DNA of 64,000 bases from Noviherbaspirillum sp. UKPF54. GTDB taxonomy: Bacteria; Pseudomonadota; Gammaproteobacteria; Burkholderiales; Burkholderiaceae_D. Shown piece by piece: positions 50,734-60,805 of this stretch. Both the position numbers and the translations under genes were made by a program. The DNA lies in NCBI RefSeq assembly GCF_007874125.1, contig NZ_CP040128.1, positions 1,922,001-1,986,000 of the forward strand, in the 5' to 3' direction. The notes beneath the pieces were generated by a model. The model was not told the origin of the DNA, made no database searches, and saw only the letters and a list, made by a program, of their open reading frames with translations. The number at the start of each line of letters is the position of its first letter. Within the stretch, counting starts at the first letter, position 1.

Positions 50734-52128
50734 ATGCATCTCACGATGCGCCCAACGAAGCTGCTTTCGGCCATGCTGCTGGCGCTGGCCGCGCAAGCTG
50801 CCGGCGCAGCCGACCTGCTGCAGGCATGGCAGGCGGCGCAACGGCACGATCCGGAATTCGCTGCCGCGCAGGCCGCGTTCGAAGCCGGCAACACGCGGCG
50901 CGAGCAGGCGCGCGCGCTGTGGCGACCGTCGGTCGTGCTGGAAGCCGGCGCCGGCCGCATGAGCAGCGACAGCAGCATGAGCGGCGCGCGCTTTTCGGCG
51001 CCCGGCTTCGGCCAGTCGTCAGGGGTGGCGTTCGACACCTCGATCAGCAACGGCACGATGGAGCGCTACACGCTGAGCGCCAAACAGCCGCTGATCAATC
51101 GCGAACGCCTGGCGCAAAGCCGCCAGCTCACCTATGCCGCAGAAGCGGCCGATGCCGAATGGCAGAACGCGCAGCAGTCGCTGATGCTGCGCACTGCGGA
51201 GCGCTATTTCGACGTGCTGATTGCAGCGGAAAACCTGCGCATGCTGCAACAGCAGCAGAACGCGGTGGCACGCGCGCTGGACGAAGCGAAGGACCGCTTC
51301 CGCCTGGGCGACGCACCGGTCACCGACACCCACGAGGCAGCGGCGCGCGCCGAAACCATCCGGGCCCAGGTGCTGGCGGCGGAAATGGACCTGCAGGTCA
51401 AGCAGGCGGCATTCGCCGACCTCACCGGCGCGCAGCCTCAAGGACTGGCGACGCTGCGCCCGGACACCGTTGCTGCCCAGCGCAAGCTGGAGCCGCTGGA
51501 AACCTGGCTGGCGAACGCCGAGCGCAACAATCCGATGCTGCAGATGCAGGCTAAGAACCAGTCCGCCGCAAAGGAAGAAGCCGCCAAGCACAGCGCGCTG
51601 GGCGCGCCGTCCCTTGATCTCGTGGCGCAGACGGGACGCGACCGGCTGCACGGTAGCGGCGACTTCGGCGACGCCGAAAACCGCTCCAGCAACCGCATGA
51701 TCGGCGTGCAGCTGACGATTCCGCTGTTTACCGGAGGCTACCGCAGCGCGCGCCACGAGGAAGCGCTGCACCTGCTCGACAAGGCGCGCGCCGACAGCGA
51801 CCGGATGCGCCAGCAGATCGCGCAGCAGACCCGCAGCGCCTGGCTCGGCCTGACAGTCGGCGCGGCGCGGGTGGCGGCGCTGGAACAGGCGCAAAAAGCC
51901 AGCCGGGCAAGGCTGGACGCGACCCGGCTGGGACGCGCGGTAGGCGACCGCACCACGCTCGAACTGCTCAACGCGGAAAACGAGGCGACCGCCTCCGAGC
52001 TGGCGCTGCTGCAGGCGCGCGCAGCGCTCGCGCTGGACCGGCTACGGCTGGCCGCGCTGGCCGGCAGCCTCGATGAAACCGCGCTGCGATCGGTCAACGA
52101 CATGCTTCAACCCGCAACGGCGCAGTAA
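50734..52128 (+). CDS. TolC-family outer-membrane efflux channel
   Basis: A 464-residue protein with a signal peptide (cleavage near AGAA, residue 26) and two outer-membrane-efflux repeats (about 35-220 and 240-450), with SAKQPLINRERLAQ and TIPLFTGGYRSARHEEA as typical strand-helix elements. AAGGAGG precedes the ATG. It completes the RND tripartite pump. Confidence 0.93.
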   Translation: MHLTMRPTKLLSAMLLALAAQAAGAADLLQAWQAAQRHDPEFAAAQAAFEAGNTRREQARALWRPSVVLEAGAGRMSSDSSMSGARFSAPGFGQSSGVAFDTSISNGTMERYTLSAKQPLINRERLAQSRQLTYAAEAADAEWQNAQQSLMLRTAERYFDVLIAAENLRMLQQQQNAVARALDEAKDRFRLGDAPVTDTHEAAARAETIRAQVLAAEMDLQVKQAAFADLTGAQPQGLATLRPDTVAAQRKLEPLETWLANAERNNPMLQMQAKNQSAAKEEAAKHSALGAPSLDLVAQTGRDRLHGSGDFGDAENRSSNRMIGVQLTIPLFTGGYRSARHEEALHLLDKARADSDRMRQQIAQQTRSAWLGLTVGAARVAALEQAQKASRARLDATRLGRAVGDRTTLELLNAENEATASELALLQARAALALDRLRLAALAGSLDETALRSVNDMLQPATAQ

Positions 52129-53427
<1,299 letters not shown>

Positions 53428-53439
53428 AAAGGAATCGAC

Positions 53440-53760
53440 ATGGGATTTTTTGGAAAACTTTTCGGAGCAAACGGCGACGAGCCGCTCCCGGAACAGGCGA
53501 TCCTGCTCGACGTGCGCTCGCCGGCCGAATTCGCCGCCGGCCACCTGAGGGACGCCGTGCTGCTCCCCGTATCTGAACTGGCGCGCAGTATCGACAGCGT
53601 GGTTCCGGACAAGAGCCGCCCCATCATCGTCTATTGCCAGAGCGGCGCACGCTCGGCGGCGGCGCAACAGCAGTTGTGCGCCATGGGCTACAGACAGGTC
53701 GTCAACGGCGGCGGCGTACATGCGCTAGCGCAGCGCATGCAGCGCGAAATCCTTCGCTGA
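53440..53760 (+). CDS. Rhodanese-domain protein
   Basis: A 106-residue single-domain sulfurtransferase with ILLDVRSPAEFAAGHL and active loop CQSGARS. It lies 12 bases after the SQR-like gene, so it probably accepts persulfide from it. The N-terminus MGFFGKLFG is amphipathic and may touch the membrane. Confidence 0.93.
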   Translation: MGFFGKLFGANGDEPLPEQAILLDVRSPAEFAAGHLRDAVLLPVSELARSIDSVVPDKSRPIIVYCQSGARSAAAQQQLCAMGYRQVVNGGGVHALAQRMQREILR

Positions 53761-53769
53761 AAACAGATC

Positions 53770-53797
53770 GCGTGCAGCGCTGTTCTTCGCTGCACGC
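53770..53797. terminator. Bidirectional terminator hairpin
   Basis: A perfect 10-base stem (GCGTGCAGCG with CGCTGCACGC) and eight-base loop between two convergent rhodanese genes. Confidence 0.75.
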
Positions 53798-53812
53798 AGT
53801 GTGATGGCGAAT

Positions 53813-54232
53813 TTACTTGTTGCCCTTGATTACAGGCAGGGCTGCCGCTTCCCAGGCGTTCATGCCGCCCTGCACGTTATAAACCTTGGTGAACCCGGCC
53901 TGGCTCATTATCTCGGCGGCCTGCGCCGAGCGCCGACCGGAGCGACAGATGACGGCGACCGGCTTCGACATATGGCTGCGCAGTTCCTGCAGGCGCGAGG
54001 CCAGCTGGCTCAGCGGCACCAGGGTACTGCCCGGCGCATGCACCTCGTCGTATTCGGCCTGCTCGCGCACGTCCAGCAGGAGCGCGCCCTGCTCTTCCAT
54101 GGCCCTACCCTGGCGCACATCGATGGTGGCGACCGCAGGCCCGGCGGCGTATGCCGGCAGGTAGGCGGCGCATCCCGTTGAAATCGCGATGGCGATGGCG
54201 CCGCGAAGAAGAATATTCTGCAGAAGTTTCAT
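53813..54232 (-). CDS. Exported rhodanese-domain protein
   Basis: A 139-residue periplasmic sulfurtransferase. The signal peptide (cleavage near YAAG) follows ATG 54232, which has AGGAAAG upstream; longer in-frame starts lack this. The domain has LLLDVREQAEYDEVHAPGS and the active loop CRSGRRS. It is the third rhodanese of the cluster and the only exported one. Confidence 0.9.
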   Translation of the reverse strand: MKLLQNILLRGAIAIAISTGCAAYLPAYAAGPAVATIDVRQGRAMEEQGALLLDVREQAEYDEVHAPGSTLVPLSQLASRLQELRSHMSKPVAVICRSGRRSAQAAEIMSQAGFTKVYNVQGGMNAWEAAALPVIKGNK

Positions 54233-54362
54233 CTGGCTTTCCTGGTATGGGTTGAAGAAATGCATGCCGGCGATTGTATCGCCCTTGCCACGATCAATCC
54301 CTTCATCGCCGACAAGTGTTTTCCTGAAGAAATTACTCTGGTATTCCGCAACAATTCGCATA

Positions 54363-54382
54363 TACTGTACAAATACACAGTA
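54363..54382. promoter_or_regulatory. LexA (SOS) box
   Basis: TACTGTACAAATACACAGTA has CTGT-N8-ACAG with both outer TA pairs, a full LexA consensus. It overlaps a TATACT -10-like element at 54361-54366 and lies 34 bases before the PIN-domain ATG. The match is exact at the eight key positions. Confidence 0.8.
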
Positions 54383-54415
54383 TTGCTGCCCGCTCCATTC
54401 CGCGGGCCGGATGCC

Positions 54416-54940
54416 ATGAACATGACGTCATTGATCATCACCGATTCCCGCCCGCTCATCGATCTGGCCATTGCCGACGAACTCGACACCTTGCTCGCGC
54501 TGGCGCCGCAGATGCGCGTCCTGATCCCGGATATGGTGCGCCACGACCTCGTCGCACATGTGGAAATACCGGGCGCACCGGACGTGCTGGAATGGATCCG
54601 GGCCAATGACGGAGGCAACGTATCCGTGCTGTGTACGGAAGAGTTCGAAGAGTTCATTGTGCTGCGCCACAATGCCGCCGGGACCGCCGCCCACGGCCAC
54701 AACGAGCACGCGGCGGCCGAAATCCTCGGCCGCGAACTGGCGCGCGGCGCCGACGCGGTGATTCTCCTGCTCGACGATGCCAGCGCCGGGCATGCGCCTT
54801 TCCTGAAGAACCTGCCGGAAAACGTGCTGCTGATGTCGACCTGCAGCTATCTCGACAAGCTCAAGAGCCGCCGGATGCGCGCCACGGTCAGCGCCCTGCT
54901 GCAACGCTTCATGACGCGAGGCCGTCCGCGCATACGGTAG
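54416..54940 (+). CDS. PIN-domain-like protein under a LexA box
   Basis: A 174-residue protein, ATG 54416 (or 54422). IITDSRPLIDLAIADELD and VLIPDMVRHDLV look like the first two acidic strands of PIN nucleases, and GADAVILLLDDASAG the third acidic cluster. VapC-like toxins cut RNA, but no antitoxin gene is adjacent. A SOS-induced solitary PIN protein is unusual. Catalytic activity is inferred from the Asp pattern only. The open frame extends upstream to 54260, but that part would cross the LexA box and is not expected to be translated. Confidence 0.75.
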   Translation: MNMTSLIITDSRPLIDLAIADELDTLLALAPQMRVLIPDMVRHDLVAHVEIPGAPDVLEWIRANDGGNVSVLCTEEFEEFIVLRHNAAGTAAHGHNEHAAAEILGRELARGADAVILLLDDASAGHAPFLKNLPENVLLMSTCSYLDKLKSRRMRATVSALLQRFMTRGRPRIR

Positions 54941-54964
54941 CATCCGGACCGGGCGCGCCGGCGT

Positions 54965-56089
54965 TTACGCGGCGATCGTAATGGCGACCTCCGCGATCAC
55001 GCGGTTGCGGCCTTCTTCCTTGGCCCGGTACAGCAGCGCATCGGCACGTCTGATGCCGATATTCATCGGCTCGTCCGGGAGCAACTCGACCAGCCCCGCC
55101 GAAAAGGTCACGCCGAACCGGGCGCCGCCGCAGTCGAAGCGCAGGGACGCGACCCGCTCCCGCAGGCGCTCGATTACCGCCTGCGCCGCTTCCAGCCGGG
55201 TATCGCGCAGGTACAGCAGGAATTCCTCGCCGCCCCAGCGCGCCAGCACGTCGCCGCGCCTCAGGCACAAGCGGCTCTCCGCGGCAAACCTGCGCAGGAC
55301 TTCGTCGCCGGCGGCATGTCCATGCGCGTCATTGATCTTCTTGAACCAGTCGAGGTCCAGCATCGCCAGGCAGCCGGCAAACCGTTCAGTCTTCAGCCTG
55401 CACTCTTCCTGGCCGAGCAGGCCGCTCATGTAGCGCCGGTTGGGAAGCGACGTCAGCTCGTCGCGCTCGGCGAGCAGCTGGATATGCGCCAGCGCCTCGA
55501 TCAGTTCTGCCCTCTGCGCCTTCATCCGCGCGCGCAGCTCGCTCAGCCGGCCGGTCAGGAAAGCCACCGACAACAGCATGGATCCGCTGAGGATGAAATG
55601 GATCAGCTCGGTCTTCGGATTGAATAGATGCGGGACGGCGTACTTCATCAGGATCATCGCGCCGGCCAGAAGGAGGATGGCAAAGACGCTCAGGGAATGC
55701 GTCTTTTTCGCTTCCAGGGTAAATGCACAGAACACCAGGATGACAAGGAGGATGACAAGCGACGCTCCGCGCAGCGGCCCCATCATCGCATAGCCCGCTA
55801 CGGTGCAAAAAATCGCGAATCGCCCCTGGTAGACCGATAGCTGGGCCGGCGTCAGGTGCAGATACTTGCTCAGCCGAATCAACCCATAGAAGAGCAAATG
55901 CCCGGCAATGGCCAGCGCCGTCAACCACAATACCGGGCGCCGCGCGGCATTCCCGGAGTAGACTTCCACCCACAGGATCGAAAGGGAAAGCAGGTACAGG
56001 AGCACGGTGGCGCCCCAGTACATGACGAGCCGGCGCATCTTGACGTCGTCTCCGCCGAACTGCTCCACCATGCGCTGAACGGAGTCCAT
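54965..56089 (-). CDS. Membrane-bound diguanylate cyclase
   Basis: A 374-residue protein with about six membrane helices (20-190), a short helical linker and a GGDEF domain (about 205-370). The active site reads GGEEF, and RRGD five residues before it is a complete inhibitory I-site, so it should make c-di-GMP under product control. The membrane part has no named sensor motif. It converges on the PIN gene. Confidence 0.94.
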   Translation of the reverse strand: MDSVQRMVEQFGGDDVKMRRLVMYWGATVLLYLLSLSILWVEVYSGNAARRPVLWLTALAIAGHLLFYGLIRLSKYLHLTPAQLSVYQGRFAIFCTVAGYAMMGPLRGASLVILLVILVFCAFTLEAKKTHSLSVFAILLLAGAMILMKYAVPHLFNPKTELIHFILSGSMLLSVAFLTGRLSELRARMKAQRAELIEALAHIQLLAERDELTSLPNRRYMSGLLGQEECRLKTERFAGCLAMLDLDWFKKINDAHGHAAGDEVLRRFAAESRLCLRRGDVLARWGGEEFLLYLRDTRLEAAQAVIERLRERVASLRFDCGGARFGVTFSAGLVELLPDEPMNIGIRRADALLYRAKEEGRNRVIAEVAITIAA

Positions 56090-56379
56090 GGTGCTGTCTC
56101 CCTTGTTTTCTGATCGTTATGCCTGAAATGACGGCTGCCATGGTCCCGTTTTGCAGGCCGGGCGGCCGCTCTCATCCCGGTTGGATGAAAATATTTCCTA
56201 TAGGACATACTGACACTTCAAGCCGCCGGACGTCATCCCATATACAGGGGGATACGTGTTCAGGCCGAGGAGAACCGCCCGAACATGCGAAATGCGCGCA
56301 ACGCATTTCGACTGCCTATATCGATTGCATGAATCGCCGGAATCCGGCGCGAGGGAATGGAAATACGGAGGGAAAAACC
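56090..56379. other. Intergenic region left of the tRNA gene
   Basis: 290 bases between the cyclase gene and the tRNA terminator. I see no gene; short reading frames here are not protein-like. The left end holds the cyclase upstream region. Confidence 0.6.
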
Positions 56380-56410
56380 AAAAAGGGATCAGACCTTGCG
56401 ATCTGACCCC
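56380..56410 (-). terminator. Terminator of the tRNA-Arg gene
   Basis: On the minus strand GGGGTCAGA, an eight-base loop, and TCTGATCCC form a nine-base stem with one G-U pair, followed by a T-run. It lies eight bases after the tRNA 3' end. Confidence 0.85.
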
Positions 56411-56417
56411 TCATATA

Positions 56418-56494
56418 TGGTGCGGCTGGCAGGAATCGAACCCACGACCCCTTGGTTCGTAGCCAAGTACTCTATCCAGCTGAGCTACAGCCGC
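56418..56494 (-). tRNA. tRNA-Arg (anticodon ACG)
   Basis: A 77-base cloverleaf on the minus strand. The acceptor arms GCGGCTG and CAGCCGC pair fully. The anticodon stem CTTGG/CCAAG holds loop CTACGAA, giving ACG, and the T-loop is GTTCGATTC. The 3' CCA is encoded in the DNA. Inosine at the first anticodon base would let it read CGU, CGC and CGA. Confidence 0.97.
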
Positions 56495-56504
56495 GAAAGA
56501 CAAA

Positions 56505-56510
56505 ATTATA
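56505..56510 (-). promoter_or_regulatory. -10 element of the tRNA-Arg promoter
   Basis: A perfect TATAAT on the minus strand, 11 bases above the tRNA 5' end. The -35 is weak: TTCCAA at 18 bases spacing. Confidence 0.65.
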
Positions 56511-56748
56511 GCACCGATTCAATATATTTTGGAAGTCCTTTCGCCATGCTGACCTACGGATTGCCTGATTTGCATTTTTCCAACGAGAAAGCCCATCCGC
56601 CTTTCGGAATCTGCCCCTCTCGAACAGTATCCGAGGTTTCACCCGGAAATTACCTCGGGAAAACATATAATGTGTCTTCGGTAACGATTAACGCGGCAAT
56701 GCAGCGGCATGCCTGGCATTCACAGAAAGACAAGGAAAGACAGTCGAG

Positions 56749-58167
56749 ATGATGCAAGCGGAATGGCTGCCCATAATCCTGCAGGGCTCGTTCAGCGAAA
56801 TCTATGTCATGGATTGCGCGACGCTGCGTTTCGTCCAGGTTAACAAGGCGGCGCGCAAGAATCTCGGCTATACGGCGCGGGAGCTGGCGCGCATGACCCT
56901 TCTCGACGTGACGCGCGACCTTCCACGCGACATGCTGCTGTCCTTGCGGCACGGGCGCACAAAAGCGGCAACGATCGACACGGCGCATACGCGCAAAAAT
57001 GGCACGACGTATCCGATCGAATTGCGCCTGTTCTACCATTCCGCCGGAGCGGCGCCAGTCTATATCGCCATCGGCAACGATGTCAGCGCGCGCCGAAATT
57101 CGGCGCAGGCACTGCACACCAGCGAGGCGCGCTTGCGCGCCATCGCCTCCAATGCGCCCGGGCTGTTTTTCCAGATGCTGCAGCGGCCGGACGGCAGCAT
57201 CTCGTTTCCCTACCTGAGCGCGGGCTGCCATGCCTTGCTGGGGATCGGCGCGGAACGGCTGCGCGCCGACCCGGCGTTGTTGTTCGACCTGATCCTGCCG
57301 GAGGATCGTTCGTCCTGCCTCGAATCGATGACGGCATCGGCCGCTTCCATGAAGCAATGGAACTGGGAAGGCCGCATCCAGATCGAAAAGTGGAAAGACA
57401 TCAAGTGGATCAACCTGCGCTCCACGCCGCGCCCGCTGCAGGACGGCGTGCAGTGGGAAGGCTTCATGACCAACATCACGCAGAGCAAGCTGGAACAGGC
57501 CGAGATCAGGCGCTCGCGCACCCAGCTGGCGGAACTGTCGGCGCACGTCGACAAGGTCAAGGAAAAGGAGCGCCAGCGGATCGCACGCGAAATCCACGAC
57601 GACCTCGGCGGCAACCTTACCGCCATCAAGATGGCGCTGGCCCTGGTGAAGACCAGGCTGCCGCCGGACGACGCCGAGCTGGCGGGTAAAACCGCGTATG
57701 CTGAAGAACTGGTGGACCGCACGATCGAGGCGGCGCACCGCATCTCGGCCGACCTGCGCCCAGGCCTGCTCGACTTCGGACTGGTCGCGGCCATCGAATG
57801 GCAAGCACGTGAATTCGAAAAGCAGTTCGGCATCCCCTGCGAATTCTCGTCCAACAAGAAGGACATCGCCCTGGATCCGAACCAGGCCGCCGCGCTGTTC
57901 CGCATTTTCCAGGAAGCGCTGACCAATATTGGCAAGCATGCCCGCGCCAGCCGCGTCTCGGTACATCTGATGCGCAGCAACCGCAGCATTCGCATGGAAA
58001 TCGCCGACGACGGCAAGGGAATCGCGCTCGCCGACCGGCTCAAGCCTCAATCGTTCGGCATTCGCGGCATGATGGAGCGCACCGCCGCCCTGGGCGGCCA
58101 GTTATCGGTATCCGGAGGAGCGGCGGGCGGCACCGTGGTCGCACTCAGGATTCCGCTCCCGGAATAA
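56749..58167 (+). CDS. PAS-containing NarX-type sensor histidine kinase
   Basis: A 472-residue soluble sensor. Two PAS domains (about 8-115 and 125-245) precede a HisKA_3 dimerisation domain with phospho-acceptor His in AREIHDDLGG (near residue 283) and an HATPase domain (about 380-470) with FQEALTNIGKHA and DDGKGI. No membrane helix, so the signal is cytoplasmic. The response regulator gene starts 18 bases downstream. A 254-base gap upstream holds the tRNA promoter. Confidence 0.95.
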   Translation: MMQAEWLPIILQGSFSEIYVMDCATLRFVQVNKAARKNLGYTARELARMTLLDVTRDLPRDMLLSLRHGRTKAATIDTAHTRKNGTTYPIELRLFYHSAGAAPVYIAIGNDVSARRNSAQALHTSEARLRAIASNAPGLFFQMLQRPDGSISFPYLSAGCHALLGIGAERLRADPALLFDLILPEDRSSCLESMTASAASMKQWNWEGRIQIEKWKDIKWINLRSTPRPLQDGVQWEGFMTNITQSKLEQAEIRRSRTQLAELSAHVDKVKEKERQRIAREIHDDLGGNLTAIKMALALVKTRLPPDDAELAGKTAYAEELVDRTIEAAHRISADLRPGLLDFGLVAAIEWQAREFEKQFGIPCEFSSNKKDIALDPNQAAALFRIFQEALTNIGKHARASRVSVHLMRSNRSIRMEIADDGKGIALADRLKPQSFGIRGMMERTAALGGQLSVSGGAAGGTVVALRIPLPE

Positions 58168-58185
58168 CCATGTAAGAATCGTGTC

Positions 58186-58833
58186 ATGACAGCCAAAGAA
58201 ACGATAAAGGTCCTGATCGCCGACGACCACGCCATCGTGCGCGAGGGATTGAAACAGATACTTGCCGACACCCGGGACATGGTCGTGGCCGGCGCCGCCG
58301 AGAATGGCAACGATGCCGTCAAGCTGGTGCGCAGCGTCGATGCCCATGTCCTGCTGCTGGACATTTCGATGCCCGACAAGAACGGCATCGAGGTGCTCAA
58401 GCTGGTCAAGAAGGATGCGCCCAGGCTCGCGGTGCTGGTGCTGTCGATGCACCGCGAAGACCAGTACGCGGTACGTTCGCTCAAGGCCGGCGCCGCCGGC
58501 TATCTGAACAAGCAGAGCGCGCCGGCCGAACTGGTCGACGCCATCCGCCAAGTCGCGTCGGGGCGCAAGTACATCAGCCCGGCGCTAGCGCAGGAACTGG
58601 CCAACCAGATCGGCGACGAACGCAACGTGCCGCCGCATGAAACGCTGTCGGACCGCGAATACCAGACCCTGATCATGATCGCCTCCGGCAAGACCGTCAG
58701 CGACATCGCGCTTGAACTATCCCTGTCCGTCAAGACGATCAGCATGTACCGCACGCGCCTGTTGCAAAAGATGAAATTGCGTCATAACGCGGAGTTGACG
58801 CATTACGCGATCAAGAACCACCTGGTGGAGTAA
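58186..58833 (+). CDS. NarL/LuxR-family response regulator
   Basis: A 215-residue regulator with a receiver domain (about 8-122): acidic pair in IADDHAIVREG, phospho-acceptor Asp59 in LLLDISMPDKNG, and Lys in AAGYLNKQ. The C-terminal LuxR-type HTH (about 150-210) reads TVSDIALELSLSVKTISMYRTRL. It pairs with the kinase upstream. Target genes are unknown. Confidence 0.95.
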   Translation: MTAKETIKVLIADDHAIVREGLKQILADTRDMVVAGAAENGNDAVKLVRSVDAHVLLLDISMPDKNGIEVLKLVKKDAPRLAVLVLSMHREDQYAVRSLKAGAAGYLNKQSAPAELVDAIRQVASGRKYISPALAQELANQIGDERNVPPHETLSDREYQTLIMIASGKTVSDIALELSLSVKTISMYRTRLLQKMKLRHNAELTHYAIKNHLVE

Positions 58834-58917
58834 GGCACCGCGCAAGCGCTGAAACCCCGAAGTGGGCAGCGTTTCGGGCGCTAATCCGGCGGTTGTCGGC
58901 ACATCGGCCGGATTATC

Positions 58918-60780
58918 ATGGCGCAGATCCCGTCAACGGTGCCGATCGTCTTCATGGCAGACAAGCCGACAAAACCAGAACAACATCCAGCCGACATCGC
59001 ACGCGAGGCATTTCGCCGCCTGGCGGTGCGGCGTATCGCGCCGACTCCGGAAGCGTACCGCGAAGTCTACGACGAAGTTTCAGGGGTTCACGAGCGCTCG
59101 CCGGCCGAAAAAATACTGGCCGATCTTGCAACAAAACTGGCGAGAGCACCGGGAGATCTGCCACTGTTTGCACACCGTTTTTCCGACTCTCTGAAATCGC
59201 ACGACTGGGAAAATTTCGGCAAGCACCTGGAGCAGCTCATCTCGCGGCACCTGATCGCCCCGGAAGAGAAGCCTGAACGGGACATGTCGCCCCGCCCGGC
59301 GGCCGACAAGCCCGCGGTTGAAGCACCGTCCGGCGCGACACCGGCCAGCAAGAATGCCATCCCGCTGGTCGACGAGCCCCCCGCTCCACCGCCCCGCAAG
59401 ACTTCCATCCCCTTGGTGGACGACATCGCGCCGGCCCTTCCCAAAAAACTCGATATCCCGCTGGTCGACATCCCCGAACCGCCTGCCGGCAGGGTCACGC
59501 CCATTTCGCTGGTGGATGAAGTCGAGCCGGTGGCAGACAAGGCGCAAGACCCGTCAGCGCCGCGCTTCAACGACACTCAAATGACCCGCGTCCTGCGCGA
59601 GATGCTGGTGCGCGCGCTGACGCTTCCCATCCCGTCCCTGCTGCAGGGGGCCGAGGAGCTCACCAAGGACTGCGAAGCGCTGGCCATCGCTATCGGCAGC
59701 GCGCGCAGCCGCAGCGCGCTGGCTGAACTGGAGCCGCGCTTCAAGCATTTCTGCTTCCGCATCGAGATGAAAGGCGGCGACATGGCGGAGGAGCGCGAGC
59801 TGCTGCTGCGCCTGTTCCGCCTGCTGATAGAAAACGTGGGCGAACTGGTGGAAGACGACACCTGGCTGTCCGGGCAGATCGCCAACGTGCAGGAAATCCT
59901 GACCGGCCCGATCAATTACGCCACACTGATCGACGCCACGCGCGGCCTGAAGGAAGTCATCTACAAGCAAAGCCTGCTCAAGCACAGCCTGGCCGAAGCA
60001 AAAACCCATGTCAAGGACATGGTTCTCACCGTGATCGAGCAGCTCGGCGCCGCCGCCTCGAGTACCGACGAATATCACCGGAAAATCGAAGTCTATTCGC
60101 AAAAAATCAGCAAGGCGCAAGGCGCCGCTGAGCTCAACAGCATTATCGATCACGTGATGCACGACACCCGCATCGCGCAGATCGAGTCGCAGCGCTCGCA
60201 CGATGATGTGGTTGCGGCGCGCCAGGAAGTACTGGCGGCGGAAACGCGCATCCATGAACTGGAAGTCCAGCTGGTGCAGATGAGCGAACTTGCGCACGAG
60301 GACCAGCTGACCGGCAGCCTCAACCGGCGAGGCCTGGATGAAGTGCTGGAGCGCGAAATGGCGCGCGCGGAACGCAAGAAAATGCCTTTGTGCGTGGCGC
60401 TGATCGACCTCGACAATTTCAAGAAACTGAACGATACGCACGGGCACAGCGCCGGCGACGGCGCACTGGTGCACCTGGTGAAGGTAGTCAAGGATACGCT
60501 GCGCGCCATGGACGTCATTGCACGTTTCGGCGGCGAGGAATTCCTGATCGTGCTGCCGCATACGCTGCTGGACGAAGCGGTAAAGACCGTCACCCGCATC
60601 CAAAGGGAACTGACCAAGCAGATTTTCATGCACGACAATCAGCGCTTGCTGATCACGTTCAGTTCCGGGGTGGCGCTATGGGATGGCAAGGAAGACCAGG
60701 CGGCGCTGATCGAACGCGCCGACCAAGCGCTGTACAAGGCGAAGAAGGCCGGGAAGAACCGGGTAATCGCCGCCGAATGA
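58918..60780 (+). CDS. Cytoplasmic diguanylate cyclase with repeated IPLVD linker
   Basis: A 620-residue protein; ATG 58954 is an alternative start. A helical N-terminal part (about 15-115) is followed by a Pro-rich linker (about 140-205) with four copies of an IPLVD-like motif, a helical signalling region (about 210-430) and a coiled coil. The GGDEF domain (about 460-620) has FGGEEF and an RAMD I-site, so it should be active. The linker repeat is unlike any domain I know and may be a docking motif. Confidence 0.92.
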   Translation: MAQIPSTVPIVFMADKPTKPEQHPADIAREAFRRLAVRRIAPTPEAYREVYDEVSGVHERSPAEKILADLATKLARAPGDLPLFAHRFSDSLKSHDWENFGKHLEQLISRHLIAPEEKPERDMSPRPAADKPAVEAPSGATPASKNAIPLVDEPPAPPPRKTSIPLVDDIAPALPKKLDIPLVDIPEPPAGRVTPISLVDEVEPVADKAQDPSAPRFNDTQMTRVLREMLVRALTLPIPSLLQGAEELTKDCEALAIAIGSARSRSALAELEPRFKHFCFRIEMKGGDMAEERELLLRLFRLLIENVGELVEDDTWLSGQIANVQEILTGPINYATLIDATRGLKEVIYKQSLLKHSLAEAKTHVKDMVLTVIEQLGAAASSTDEYHRKIEVYSQKISKAQGAAELNSIIDHVMHDTRIAQIESQRSHDDVVAARQEVLAAETRIHELEVQLVQMSELAHEDQLTGSLNRRGLDEVLEREMARAERKKMPLCVALIDLDNFKKLNDTHGHSAGDGALVHLVKVVKDTLRAMDVIARFGGEEFLIVLPHTLLDEAVKTVTRIQRELTKQIFMHDNQRLLITFSSGVALWDGKEDQAALIERADQALYKAKKAGKNRVIAAE

Positions 60781-60805
60781 CGCAGCCAGGATATCGAAAG
60801 ACGCC

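Noticed and set aside
56418..56494. tRNA-Arg as an integration site of a genomic island
   Set aside because: No integrase and no direct repeat of the tRNA 3' end seen on either side within the window; the Xis-like gene is 17 kb away.
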